NCBI RefSeq assembly: GCF_018327685.1
Contig: NZ_BNEL01000003.1
Location: forward strand, 3,224,001 to 3,288,000
Direction of reading: 5' to 3'
Source: Streptomyces sp. TS71-3
Lineage (GTDB): Bacteria; Actinomycetota; Actinomycetes; Streptomycetales; Streptomycetaceae
Length of the DNA stretch: 64,000 nucleotides
In this document: positions 44,151-51,661 of the stretch, in pieces
Layout: each line of letters begins with the position of its first letter
How positions within the stretch are numbered: the first letter of the stretch is position 1
Translations under genes and position numbers: made by a program
Notes under the pieces: generated by a model
What the model was told of the DNA's origin: nothing
Databases searched by the model: none
What the model saw: only the letters and a program-made list of their open reading frames with translations

Positions 44151-44759
44151 TCAACTCATCCGCACGGAAAGCGCGAGGAACTGCGTGTCGACGTCCACGT
44201 ACGACGTCATACGCCAGCCCGAGCGCGCCAGAAGCGGCTGCAGGTTCTCCTCGGCCCGCAGGTCCTCGGGCGTGATCGTTCGCCCCTGGCGGCGTGCCAG
44301 GGCCGCCCGCCCCAGGGGGTGGAAGAGGGCCAGGACGCCTCCAGGACGCACCGTGCGGGCCAGCTCCCGCAGGTTGTCGTCCGGCCGCGGCAGATGGGCG
44401 ATCAGGCCCGCCGCGAACACCGCGTCCAGCACGGCCGTGCGCACGGGGAGCCGTGCCGCGTCAGCAAGGAGCAACTGCCCCTTGGTGTGCCGGCCCGCCT
44501 TGACGGCTTCGTCGATCATGGCCGGAGTGAGGTCGGCGCCGAGGACGATGCCTTCGGCGCCGACGGCATCCCGCAGGACGGGCAGCGCTCGGCCGGTGCC
44601 GCACCCCGCGTCCAGCACCCGGTCACCGTGGCGCAGCCCAAGCCGTGCGACGGCGTCCCGGTACGCGGGAGTGTCGTCCGGATACTTGCTGTCCCAGACG
44701 GGTGCGCGAGCCGTGAAGAACTCGCGCACCCGGGCGTGGTCGTCGCTCATGGACGCCAT
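44151..44759 (-). CDS. Class I SAM-dependent methyltransferase
   Basis: The 202-residue protein is a Rossmann-type methyltransferase: VLDAGCGTGRALPVL (motif I, near residue 48), an acid after GADLTPAMIDEA, LLADAARLPVRTAVLDAVFA (motif II/III), and ARTVRPGGVLALFHPLGRA. The nearest relatives are ubiquinone/menaquinone-type UbiE methyltransferases, but the substrate is unknown. Two ATG codons (44759, 44750) are possible; the first has GAGAG upstream. The upstream neighbour on the same strand is a flavin/F420 enzyme 39 bases away. Confidence 0.85.
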   Translation of the reverse strand: MASMSDDHARVREFFTARAPVWDSKYPDDTPAYRDAVARLGLRHGDRVLDAGCGTGRALPVLRDAVGAEGIVLGADLTPAMIDEAVKAGRHTKGQLLLADAARLPVRTAVLDAVFAAGLIAHLPRPDDNLRELARTVRPGGVLALFHPLGRAALARRQGRTITPEDLRAEENLQPLLARSGWRMTSYVDVDTQFLALSVRMS

Positions 44760-44798
44760 GCTCTCGCACCGCTCGGCACAGCATCCGTCCGGGCCGCG

Positions 44799-45227
44799 TC
44801 AGCCCGCCAGGTCCGCCATCGACGCCACCTTGTCGATACGCACCCGTACCAGCAACTCACCCGGCACGCCGTTGCGCTCGCCGAACTCCTCCGCCTTGTC
44901 CTCTCCCATGTACCGGGCGCCGAGCCGGGTGGCCCACGCCCGCACCTCGTCGAGGTCCTCGGAGATGGCGGCACGGCCCTGGATCACCACGAACGAGAAC
45001 GGTGGCCGGTCATCGTCCACGCACAGGCTGACACGCCCGTCCCGGGCTAGGTTCCGCCCCTTCAGGGTCTCCTTCCCCGTGTTGAAAACAACGTCGTCGC
45101 CGTCCAGCAGGAACCAGACGGGCGCGCTGTGCGGGCTGCCGTCGGCCCGAACTGTCGAGAGAGTCGCGGTGCGGGTGCCTTCTGACACGAAGGCCCGCCA
45201 TTCGTCGTCGGTCATCTTGTGCGCCAT
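44799..45227 (-). CDS. PPOX-class (split-barrel) F420/FMN-dependent enzyme
   Basis: The 142-residue protein is a split beta-barrel: MTDDEWRAFVSEGTRTATLSTV, then DGSPHSAPVWFLLDGDDVVFNT, GRNLARDGRVSLCVDDDRPPF and FVVIQGRAAIS. This is the pattern of the PPOX-class F420-dependent family of actinobacteria. Members reduce or oxidise small molecules with F420 or FMN. The ATG at 45227 has AGGATGG upstream. It lies upstream of the methyltransferase gene and divergent from the Roadblock gene. Confidence 0.86.
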   Translation of the reverse strand: MAHKMTDDEWRAFVSEGTRTATLSTVRADGSPHSAPVWFLLDGDDVVFNTGKETLKGRNLARDGRVSLCVDDDRPPFSFVVIQGRAAISEDLDEVRAWATRLGARYMGEDKAEEFGERNGVPGELLVRVRIDKVASMADLAG

Positions 45228-45329
45228 GCCGCCATCCTGCTTGCTCGAAGGCCCCCTGTGGGGAAGGCTGGGCAGACATATCCTCCGGCTGGGGGGAACG
45301 GGGAGGACACGCGAGCGGGGAGACCGCAC

Positions 45330-45743
45330 ATGCCTCAGAACAAAGGGCTCGGCTGGCTGCTGGACGATTTGACGCAACGCGTCGAACACGTGCGGCACGC
45401 CATGGTCCTGTCGAACGACGGACTCGTCACCGGTACCAGCACCGGGCTGAAGCGCGAGGACGCCGAGCACTTGGCCGCCGTCTCGTCGGGACTGCACAGC
45501 CTGGCCAAGGGCTCAGGCCGCTATTTCCGGGCGGGCCGGGTCAGGCAGACTATGATCGAGTTCGACGACGCGGTGCTGTTCGTCACGTCGGCCGGCGACG
45601 GCAGCTGCCTGTGCGTGCTGAGCGGAGCCGAGGCCGACGTCGGCCAGGTCGCCTACGAGATGACCCTGCTGGTCAACCGCGTCGGTGAACACCTCGGAGT
45701 GGACGCCAGGCAGCCGGAGCCGGCCCCTGCCGCGGAGAGTTGA
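45330..45743 (+). CDS. Roadblock/LC7-domain protein, orphan
   Basis: The 137-residue protein is a single Roadblock/LC7 domain: LDDLTQRVEHVRHAMVLSNDGLVTG near the start, LAAVSSGLHSLAKGSG, TMIEFDDAVLFVTSAGDGSCLCVL and MTLLVNRVGEHL. It resembles the CvnB member of streptomycete conservons, which control small GTPases together with a sensor kinase, a DUF742 protein and a CvnD GTPase. None of those partners is next to it: the following gene is of a different family. It may act on an unlinked GTPase. The ATG at 45330 has GGGGAG upstream. Confidence 0.88.
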   Translation: MPQNKGLGWLLDDLTQRVEHVRHAMVLSNDGLVTGTSTGLKREDAEHLAAVSSGLHSLAKGSGRYFRAGRVRQTMIEFDDAVLFVTSAGDGSCLCVLSGAEADVGQVAYEMTLLVNRVGEHLGVDARQPEPAPAAES

Positions 45744-45826
45744 GCGAGCCCGGACTCACCCCTGGCGGGTAGCCGCTCTTTCGCCGACCATGCATCTGAC
45801 CTGCGCAGACTCCCCGGGGAGCGGAG

Positions 45827-45835
45827 TTATCCACA
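45827..45835 (+). promoter_or_regulatory. TTATCCACA, a DnaA-box-like 9-mer
   Basis: An exact match to the E. coli DnaA box lies 98 bases before the ATG at 45925. One copy alone does not make an origin; it could be a regulatory site or chance. Confidence 0.3.
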
Positions 45836-45878
45836 GGCTCGGCGGGCTGGGCGGGAATCGGGCTACGGTTCTTCCCGG

Positions 45879-45903
45879 GATCGATCACACCCCGATCGAT
45901 CAC
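45879..45903. repeat. Two direct copies of GATCGATCAC before the TTA-containing gene
   Basis: Copies at 45879-45888 and 45894-45903 have a 15-base period, just before the ribosome site (GGGGGAG). Each contains a GATCGATC palindrome. Confidence 0.55.
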
Positions 45904-45924
45904 GTCACACGGGGGAGACCAGCC

Positions 45925-46905
45925 ATGACAGGCCACACCATCGCCACGCCCGGCACCACCCGCTCAGCGGCTCGACCTTCGGCGCTCACGGCGAGCCGCG
46001 CCGCGCGAGAGCTGGGGCTGCGACGCGCGGAGTTCGATCTCGCGGTCCATTTGGGACGCATCCGCACCCTCAGCGAGACCGCGCGAGCACATGAGCCACC
46101 CGGCTCCGCCGCCACACGCCGGCGTGTCGCACGCGAAGAGATCGACCGCATTCGCGCCACCGAGGGTTTCCCGGACACCCTGCGCGAGGACATCTCGACG
46201 GTCAGCGCTCCGCGGGGCGCCCAGCTCATGGGCATCAGCATCGCCCGATTCACCCGCCTGGCGCGGTTAGGGCTGCTGGTCCCGGTCCGCTTCTACCTCA
46301 ACCGCTACCGCGCGGTGGTCTGGCTCTACCTGACCGAGGAACTGCGCACCTTCGCTGCCCTCAAGGCGAACGAACCCCTGCTGACCGCCCGGCTGCCCGA
46401 GACGCTGCGCTCCCAGATCGAGACGGGCACCGACCTGCGTGCGAGGAACTGGCGCGGTCGCCAGCACGGTTTCCTCCTGCGGCTCACGGAGGACCCATGG
46501 GCCCGGGCCGCGGTCACCGCGTCCCCGCTCGACGCCGACGAGGTCGAGGACGTCGTCGCGGACCCGCGCGAGCGCTCCTACCTTGCCCGGCTCAGGCCCG
46601 AACGACCCGACCAGAACTCACCGGGTTCGCTCGCCTCCCAGGTCGTCGGCGGGCTGATGACAGCGGAAGAGCCGGACGAGATCGAGTGGTTCCGGTCGAG
46701 CCTCGCACTGTCCCTGACCGACGCCAGAAAGGCCCGTCCCGCTCCGGACCTCCAGCCGGCGACAGCGAGCACCACGGGTGAAGCCGGTGGCAGTCCCACG
46801 CCGACTCCACCACAGGGCGACACGCGGGCGAGCGAGACGGCCCACCACATCCCGGTCGCCCGTCCGAAGGGCCTGCTGGCCCGGCTCCGCCGCAGCCACC
46901 GGTGA
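45925..46905 (+). CDS. Streptomycete-type conserved protein (possibly DUF6397) with a TTA codon
   Basis: The 326-residue protein starts with AARELGLRRAEFDLAVHLGRIRTL (near residue 26), a likely DNA-binding helix pair, followed by another helix-rich domain (MGISIARFTRLARLG, then LVPVRFYLNRYRAVVWLYL) and a disordered tail with DARKARPAPDLQPA. It resembles the DUF6397 group of Streptomyces, but I am not certain of the name. Leu115 is encoded by TTA, the only in-frame TTA codon I found in the window, so translation should need the bldA tRNA. The ATG at 45925 has GGGGGAG upstream. Two direct repeats precede it. Function is unknown; a DNA-binding regulator is inferred. Confidence 0.7.
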   Translation: MTGHTIATPGTTRSAARPSALTASRAARELGLRRAEFDLAVHLGRIRTLSETARAHEPPGSAATRRRVAREEIDRIRATEGFPDTLREDISTVSAPRGAQLMGISIARFTRLARLGLLVPVRFYLNRYRAVVWLYLTEELRTFAALKANEPLLTARLPETLRSQIETGTDLRARNWRGRQHGFLLRLTEDPWARAAVTASPLDADEVEDVVADPRERSYLARLRPERPDQNSPGSLASQVVGGLMTAEEPDEIEWFRSSLALSLTDARKARPAPDLQPATASTTGEAGGSPTPTPPQGDTRASETAHHIPVARPKGLLARLRRSHR

Positions 46906-46986
46906 GCACCGTCGCCGCCCGCACCCGGGAGTTCCGCCGGACAGGTGCCGCACAAGGGGTTTCCCACCCTCACGCGGACCTGACCC

Positions 46987-47853
46987 TCATACGGACCTGA
47001 AGAGACCCTCCTGGACGACCGACACGAGCAGGCAGCCCTTCTGGTCGTAGATCCGGCCGCGGGCCAGGCCTCGCCCGCCGATCGCGATCGGCGACTCCTG
47101 GTCGTACAGGAACCACTCGTCCGCGCGGAACGGCCGGTGGAACCACATCGCGTGGTCCAGCGACGCCATGTCGAAGCCCCGGGGGCCCCACAGCGGCTCC
47201 ACGGGAAGGCGCACGGCGTCCAGCAAGGTCATGTCGCTGGCATAGGTGAGGGCACACGTGTGGACCAGCGGATCGTCTCCCAGCGGCCCCACCGCGCGCA
47301 TCCACACGGCACTACGCGGCGGAGCGTCCTTGACCTCCTCAGGGGTCCAGCGCAGCCGATCCACGTAGCGGATGTCGAAGGGCTGCCGCCTGGCCATCCT
47401 CTCCAACTGCTCGGGCAGGGCGCCCAGGTGCTCGCGGACCTCCTGCCCGATCGTCGGCAGTTCCTCGGGTCCCGGCACCTCACGCGGCAGCGGCAGCTGG
47501 TGTTCGAACGTTCCTTCCTCGGGTTTGTGAAAGGAGGCGGTGAGAGTGAAGATCGTGCGGCCCTGTTGCACGGCGGTGACCCGGCGTGTGGTGAACGAGC
47601 GCCCATCGCGGACCCGCTCCACCAGATACACGATCGGCACGCCCGGCCTGCCGGGGCGCAGGAAGTACGCGTGCAGGGAGTGCACGGGACGCTCGCCGTC
47701 GGTCGTGCGGCCGGCCGCCACGAGGGCCTGGCCCGCGACCTGGCCGCCGAACACCCGCTGGAGGGATTCGTCGGGGCTGCGGCCACGGAAGATGTCGACC
47801 TCGATCCGCTCCAGGTCGAGCAGATCGACAAGTCTCTCCACCGCATTGGTCAT
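46987..47853 (-). CDS. tesB: Acyl-CoA thioesterase II
   Basis: The 288-residue protein is a double hot-dog TesB: FRGRSPDESLQRVFGGQVAGQAL near residue 23, VHSLHAYFLRPGRPGVPIVY near 57, TRRVTAVQQGRTIFTLTASFHK near 89, and the second half DHAMWFHRPFRADEWFLYDQES near 231, then GRIYDQKGCLLVSVVQEG. It hydrolyses acyl-CoA to free acid and CoA in the cytoplasm. The ATG at 47853 has GGGAGAAC upstream. The length is as in known TesB. It ends 81 bases from the convergent preceding gene and 67 bases after the helicase gene on the same strand. Confidence 0.94.
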   Translation of the reverse strand: MTNAVERLVDLLDLERIEVDIFRGRSPDESLQRVFGGQVAGQALVAAGRTTDGERPVHSLHAYFLRPGRPGVPIVYLVERVRDGRSFTTRRVTAVQQGRTIFTLTASFHKPEEGTFEHQLPLPREVPGPEELPTIGQEVREHLGALPEQLERMARRQPFDIRYVDRLRWTPEEVKDAPPRSAVWMRAVGPLGDDPLVHTCALTYASDMTLLDAVRLPVEPLWGPRGFDMASLDHAMWFHRPFRADEWFLYDQESPIAIGGRGLARGRIYDQKGCLLVSVVQEGLFRSV

Positions 47854-47920
47854 GGCTGGTGTTCTCCCGGGTGCAGGGGACAGAAGGACGCTCGGCCGGT
47901 CAGGCGCGGAGGGAAGCGTG

Positions 47921-50434
47921 TCACAGCTGCCCGACGTCCGTGACACGGACCATCGCCCGGCCCTCCGCGTCGGAGGCCGCGAGATCGACCTCGGCGCTGA
48001 TGCCCCAGTCGTGGTCGCCGTTCGGGTCGGCGAAGGTCTGGCGGACGCGCCAGATCCCGTTCCCCGGATCCTCCTCGATCATCAGAAGCTTCGGGCCGCG
48101 CGCGTCGGGGCCGGTGCCGAGGGTGTCGTACTCGTCCCAGTACTCGTCCATCGCCCCGCCCCACGCCTCGGCGTCCCAGCCGGCCTCGGCGTCCATCTCG
48201 CCGAGTTCCTCGACCTGGTCGAGTGCGGCAAGCTCCACCCGGCGGAACATCGCGTTGCGGACGAGGACCCGGAAGGCGCGGGCATTGGCGGTGACCGGCC
48301 TGACCTGGTCGGCCCTCTCCTGGGCCTCCTCCGCGGTCATCTCCTCCGGGTTCGCGAGCTGCTCCCACTCGTCGAGCAGGCTGGAGTCGACCTGGCGGAC
48401 CATCTCACCGAGCCAGGCGATCAGGTCCTGGAGGTCGTCGGACTTCAGATCGTCGGGCACGGTGTGCTCCAGGGCCTTGTACGCGCCGGCGAGGTAGCGC
48501 AGCACGATGCCCTCGGTTCGCGCCAGCTCGTAGAAGGAGACGAACTCGCCGAAGGACAGCGCTCGTTCGTACATGTCCCGGACGACCGACTTGGGAGACA
48601 GCGGGTGGTCGCCCACCCAGGGGTGGCTCCTGCGGTAGGTGTTGTAGGCGTGGAAGAGCAGCTCTTCCAACGGCTTCGGGTACGAGACGTCCTGGAGCCG
48701 CTCCATGCGATCCTCGTACTCGACCCCGTCCGCCTTCATCACGGCGACGGCTTCGCCGCGTGCCTTGTTCTGCTGGGCGCCCAGGATCTGCCGTGGGTCG
48801 TCAAGGGTGGACTCGATGACGGAGACCATGTCGAGCGCGTAGGAGGGCGACTCCGGGTCGAGCAACTCGAACGCGGCGAGGGCGAACGTCGACAGCGGCT
48901 GGTTGAGGGCGAAGTCCTGCTGCAGGTCGACCGTCAGGCGGACGTTGCGGCCCTCCGAGTCGGGGGCGTCCAGCTTCTCCACGATCCCGCCGTCCAGCAG
49001 CGAACGGTAAATGGCGATGGCGCGGCGGATGTGCCGCAGCTGCTGCCGGCGCGGCTCGTGGTTGTCCTCCAGCAGGCGGCGCATCTCCTGGAACGCGTCA
49101 CCGGGTCGGGCGATCACCGAGAGCAGCATGGTGTGGGTGACCCGGAAGCGGGAGGTGAGCGGTTCCGGCTCGGAGGCGATCAGCTTCTCGAACGTGTTGT
49201 CCGTCCAGCCCACGAACCCCTCGGGCGCCTTCTTGCGGACGACCTTCCGCCTCTTCTTCGGGTCGTCGCCCGCTTTGGCCAGTGCCTTCTCGTTCTCGAT
49301 GACGTGCTCGGGCGCCTGCGCCACCACGAGCCCCGCCGTGTCGAAGCCCGCACGGCCGGCACGCCCCGCGATCTGGTGGAACTCCCGGGCGCGCAGTACA
49401 CGCACGCGGTTGCCGTCGTACTTGGCGAGCGCGGTGAACAGCACCGTGCGGATCGGCACGTTCACCCCCACGCCCAGGGTGTCGGTCCCGCAGATGACCT
49501 TCAGCAGTCCGGCCTGCGCCAGCTTCTCCACCAGCCTGCGGTACTTCGGCAGCATCCCCGCGTGATGGACGCCGATGCCGTGCCGCACGTAGCGCGAGAG
49601 ATTCCGGCCGAACCTGGTGGTGAAGCGGAAATTGCCGATGAGCTCCGCGATGCGGTCCTTCTCCTCGCGCGAGCACATGTTGATGCTCATCAGCGCCTGG
49701 GCGCGTTCGACGGCCTGTGCCTGGGTGAAGTGCACGATGTAGACGGGCGCCTGCCGGGTCTCGAGCAACTCGGTCAGCGTCTCCGTCAGCGGTGTCAGAC
49801 GGTACTCGTACGACAGCGGGACGGGGCGGGTGGCAGAGCGCACCACCGCGGTCGGACGGCCGGTGCGGCGTGTCAGGTCCTTCTCGAACATCGACACGTC
49901 GCCGAGGGTGGCCGACATCAGGATGAACTGCGCCTGGGGCAACTCCAGCAGGGGGATCTGCCAGGCCCAGCCGCGGTCGGCCTCCGCGTAGAAGTGGAAC
50001 TCGTCCATCACGACCTGGCCGATATCGGCACGCCTGCCGTCGCGCAGCGCGATGGAGGCGAGCACCTCGGCGGTGCAGCAGATCACGGGCGCGTCGGCGT
50101 TCACGGACGCGTCGCCGGTCAGCATGCCCACGTTCTCCGTGCCGAAGAGCTTGCACAGCTCGAAGAACTTCTCCGACACCAGCGCCTTGATGGGGGCGGT
50201 GTAGAAGGTGACCTCGTCACGCGCGAGCGCGGCGAAGTGCGCTCCGGCGGCGATCATGCTCTTCCCCGACCCGGTCGGGGTGGAAACGATCACGTTCGCG
50301 CCGGAGACCACCTCGATCAGCGCCTCCTCCTGATGCGGATAGAGGGTGAGACCGCGATCGGTGGCCCACGACTCGAAGGCCTCGTAGAGAGCGTCGGGGT
50401 CGGCGGTCTTCGGCAGCTGATCGATGAGGGTCAC
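47921..50434 (-). CDS. Ski2-like DEAD/DEAH-box RNA helicase (DUF3516)
   Basis: The 837-residue protein has the helicase motifs TPTGSGKS (52-59), VVMDEFHFYAE (142-151, DEFH box), SATLGD (174-179), GIGVHHAGMLPKYR, CGTDTLGVGVNVP and FHQIAGRAGRAGFDT, followed by a C-terminal region that matches the actinobacterial DUF3516 type. By motif it is related to Ski2/Mtr4-type RNA helicases and could act in RNA turnover. The first residues read MTLIDQLPKT from a GTG at 50434, with GGGGGT just before. It is divergent from the hydrolase gene over 145 bases and lies upstream of tesB. Confidence 0.9.
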   Translation of the reverse strand: MTLIDQLPKTADPDALYEAFESWATDRGLTLYPHQEEALIEVVSGANVIVSTPTGSGKSMIAAGAHFAALARDEVTFYTAPIKALVSEKFFELCKLFGTENVGMLTGDASVNADAPVICCTAEVLASIALRDGRRADIGQVVMDEFHFYAEADRGWAWQIPLLELPQAQFILMSATLGDVSMFEKDLTRRTGRPTAVVRSATRPVPLSYEYRLTPLTETLTELLETRQAPVYIVHFTQAQAVERAQALMSINMCSREEKDRIAELIGNFRFTTRFGRNLSRYVRHGIGVHHAGMLPKYRRLVEKLAQAGLLKVICGTDTLGVGVNVPIRTVLFTALAKYDGNRVRVLRAREFHQIAGRAGRAGFDTAGLVVAQAPEHVIENEKALAKAGDDPKKRRKVVRKKAPEGFVGWTDNTFEKLIASEPEPLTSRFRVTHTMLLSVIARPGDAFQEMRRLLEDNHEPRRQQLRHIRRAIAIYRSLLDGGIVEKLDAPDSEGRNVRLTVDLQQDFALNQPLSTFALAAFELLDPESPSYALDMVSVIESTLDDPRQILGAQQNKARGEAVAVMKADGVEYEDRMERLQDVSYPKPLEELLFHAYNTYRRSHPWVGDHPLSPKSVVRDMYERALSFGEFVSFYELARTEGIVLRYLAGAYKALEHTVPDDLKSDDLQDLIAWLGEMVRQVDSSLLDEWEQLANPEEMTAEEAQERADQVRPVTANARAFRVLVRNAMFRRVELAALDQVEELGEMDAEAGWDAEAWGGAMDEYWDEYDTLGTGPDARGPKLLMIEEDPGNGIWRVRQTFADPNGDHDWGISAEVDLAASDAEGRAMVRVTDVGQL

Positions 50435-50579
50435 ACCCCCATCTTGCCCGCCGACCCGCCCGAAGAGGGAATCGGACGCTCATGCGAAGATCGCAAACGC
50501 TACTCTGATGCGCCGACGGAGCGTCATCGATCGCGGACAACTACACACGCAGACAAGGGGAACGGGGCGGGATGCAACC

Positions 50580-51374
50580 ATGATGGGACCGGCACATTCA
50601 CTGTCGGGAGCGGCGGCATGGCTCGGGGTGGGTGCGGCGGCGGCTGCCGCAGGACACGCCATGCCCTGGCCGGTCCTCCTGGTGGGCGCTCTGATCTGCG
50701 CGGGGGCCGCCCTGGCCCCGGACCTGGATCACAAGGCGGCGACGATCTCGCGGGCCTTCGGACCGATCTCACACGGCGTGTGCGAGATCGTCGACCGGCT
50801 CTCCTACGTCGTCTACAAGGCCACCCGGATGAAGGGCGACCCGAGGCGCAACGGCGGGCACCGCACCCTCACCCACACGTGGCTGTGGGCGGTGCTGGTG
50901 GGCGCCGGCACCTCGGCCCTGGCGATCGCGCTCGGCCGTTGGGCGGTCCTCGCGATCCTCTTCATCCACATGGTCCTGGCCATCGAGGGCCTGCTGTGGC
51001 GGGCGGCCCGGGGTTCCAGCAGCGACATCCTGGTCTGGCTGCTGGCGGCGACGAGCGCCTGGATCCTCGCGGGCATCCTGGACGAGCCGGGCAACGGCTC
51101 GGACTGGCTGTTCACCGCCCCCGGCCAGGAGTACCTGTGGCTGGGCCTGCCCATCGTCCTGGGCGCCCTGGTGCACGACATCGGCGACGCCCTGACGGTG
51201 TCCGGCTGCCCGATACTCTGGCCGATACCCCTCGGCCGCAAGCGCTGGTACCCGATCGGGCCGCCCAAGGCGATGCGCTTCAGGGCGGGAAGCTGGGTGG
51301 AGCTGAAGGTCCTGATGCCGGCCTTCATGCTGCTGGGCGGCGTGGGAGCAGCGGCGGCGCTCAACGTCATCTGA
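50580..51374 (+). CDS. Membrane-bound metal-dependent hydrolase (YdjM type)
   Basis: The 264-residue protein begins MMGPAHSLSGAAAWLG and has about six membrane segments. It carries the pattern of the YdjM/LexA-binding, inner-membrane-bound, predicted metal-dependent hydrolase group: GPAHSLSG (His6), APDLDHKAATISR (near residue 46), GGHRTLTHTWLW (near 97-108) and VHDIGDALTVSGCPILWP (near 200). The conserved His/Asp residues should hold a metal. The substrate is unknown; relatives are up-regulated by DNA damage in E. coli. Two ATG codons stand in tandem at 50580 and 50583. A GGCCCCGG hairpin follows. Confidence 0.88.
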   Translation: MMGPAHSLSGAAAWLGVGAAAAAAGHAMPWPVLLVGALICAGAALAPDLDHKAATISRAFGPISHGVCEIVDRLSYVVYKATRMKGDPRRNGGHRTLTHTWLWAVLVGAGTSALAIALGRWAVLAILFIHMVLAIEGLLWRAARGSSSDILVWLLAATSAWILAGILDEPGNGSDWLFTAPGQEYLWLGLPIVLGALVHDIGDALTVSGCPILWPIPLGRKRWYPIGPPKAMRFRAGSWVELKVLMPAFMLLGGVGAAAALNVI

Positions 51375-51396
51375 GGACGGCGGCCCCGGGACGGGC

Positions 51397-51414
51397 GGCC
51401 CCGGCTCCGGGGCC
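51397..51414. terminator. 8-bp inverted repeat after the hydrolase gene
   Basis: GGCCCCGG-CT-CCGGGGCC starts 22 bases after the stop and has a two-base loop, extended by flanking G/C-rich sequence. It faces the convergent ABC exporter genes. Confidence 0.55.
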
Positions 51415-51661
51415 CCGCCCGCGCGCGGTGCCTCGACGGCCCCCGGACCCGCCATCCCGGCGTCACGCTGTCACTCCGCACGTACGAACCGCTACTGCCA
51501 CGGGCCGAGCCGCGGTCCCTGCCGGCCGGCCCCTCGCCCCGGCCGGCCGCCCCCGGGATCCGGCGGTCCGCCCAGGCCCCCGACCCCGGTCACCGGAGCC
51601 TGCCGCGGACGGACCCGCTCCGGCCGTTCCGCAAGCCCCGCTGCGCGGGCTACGGCACCCG

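Noticed and set aside
45827..45835. A replication origin signalled by a DnaA box
   Set aside because: Only one box is present and no dnaA, dnaN or clustered boxes are nearby.
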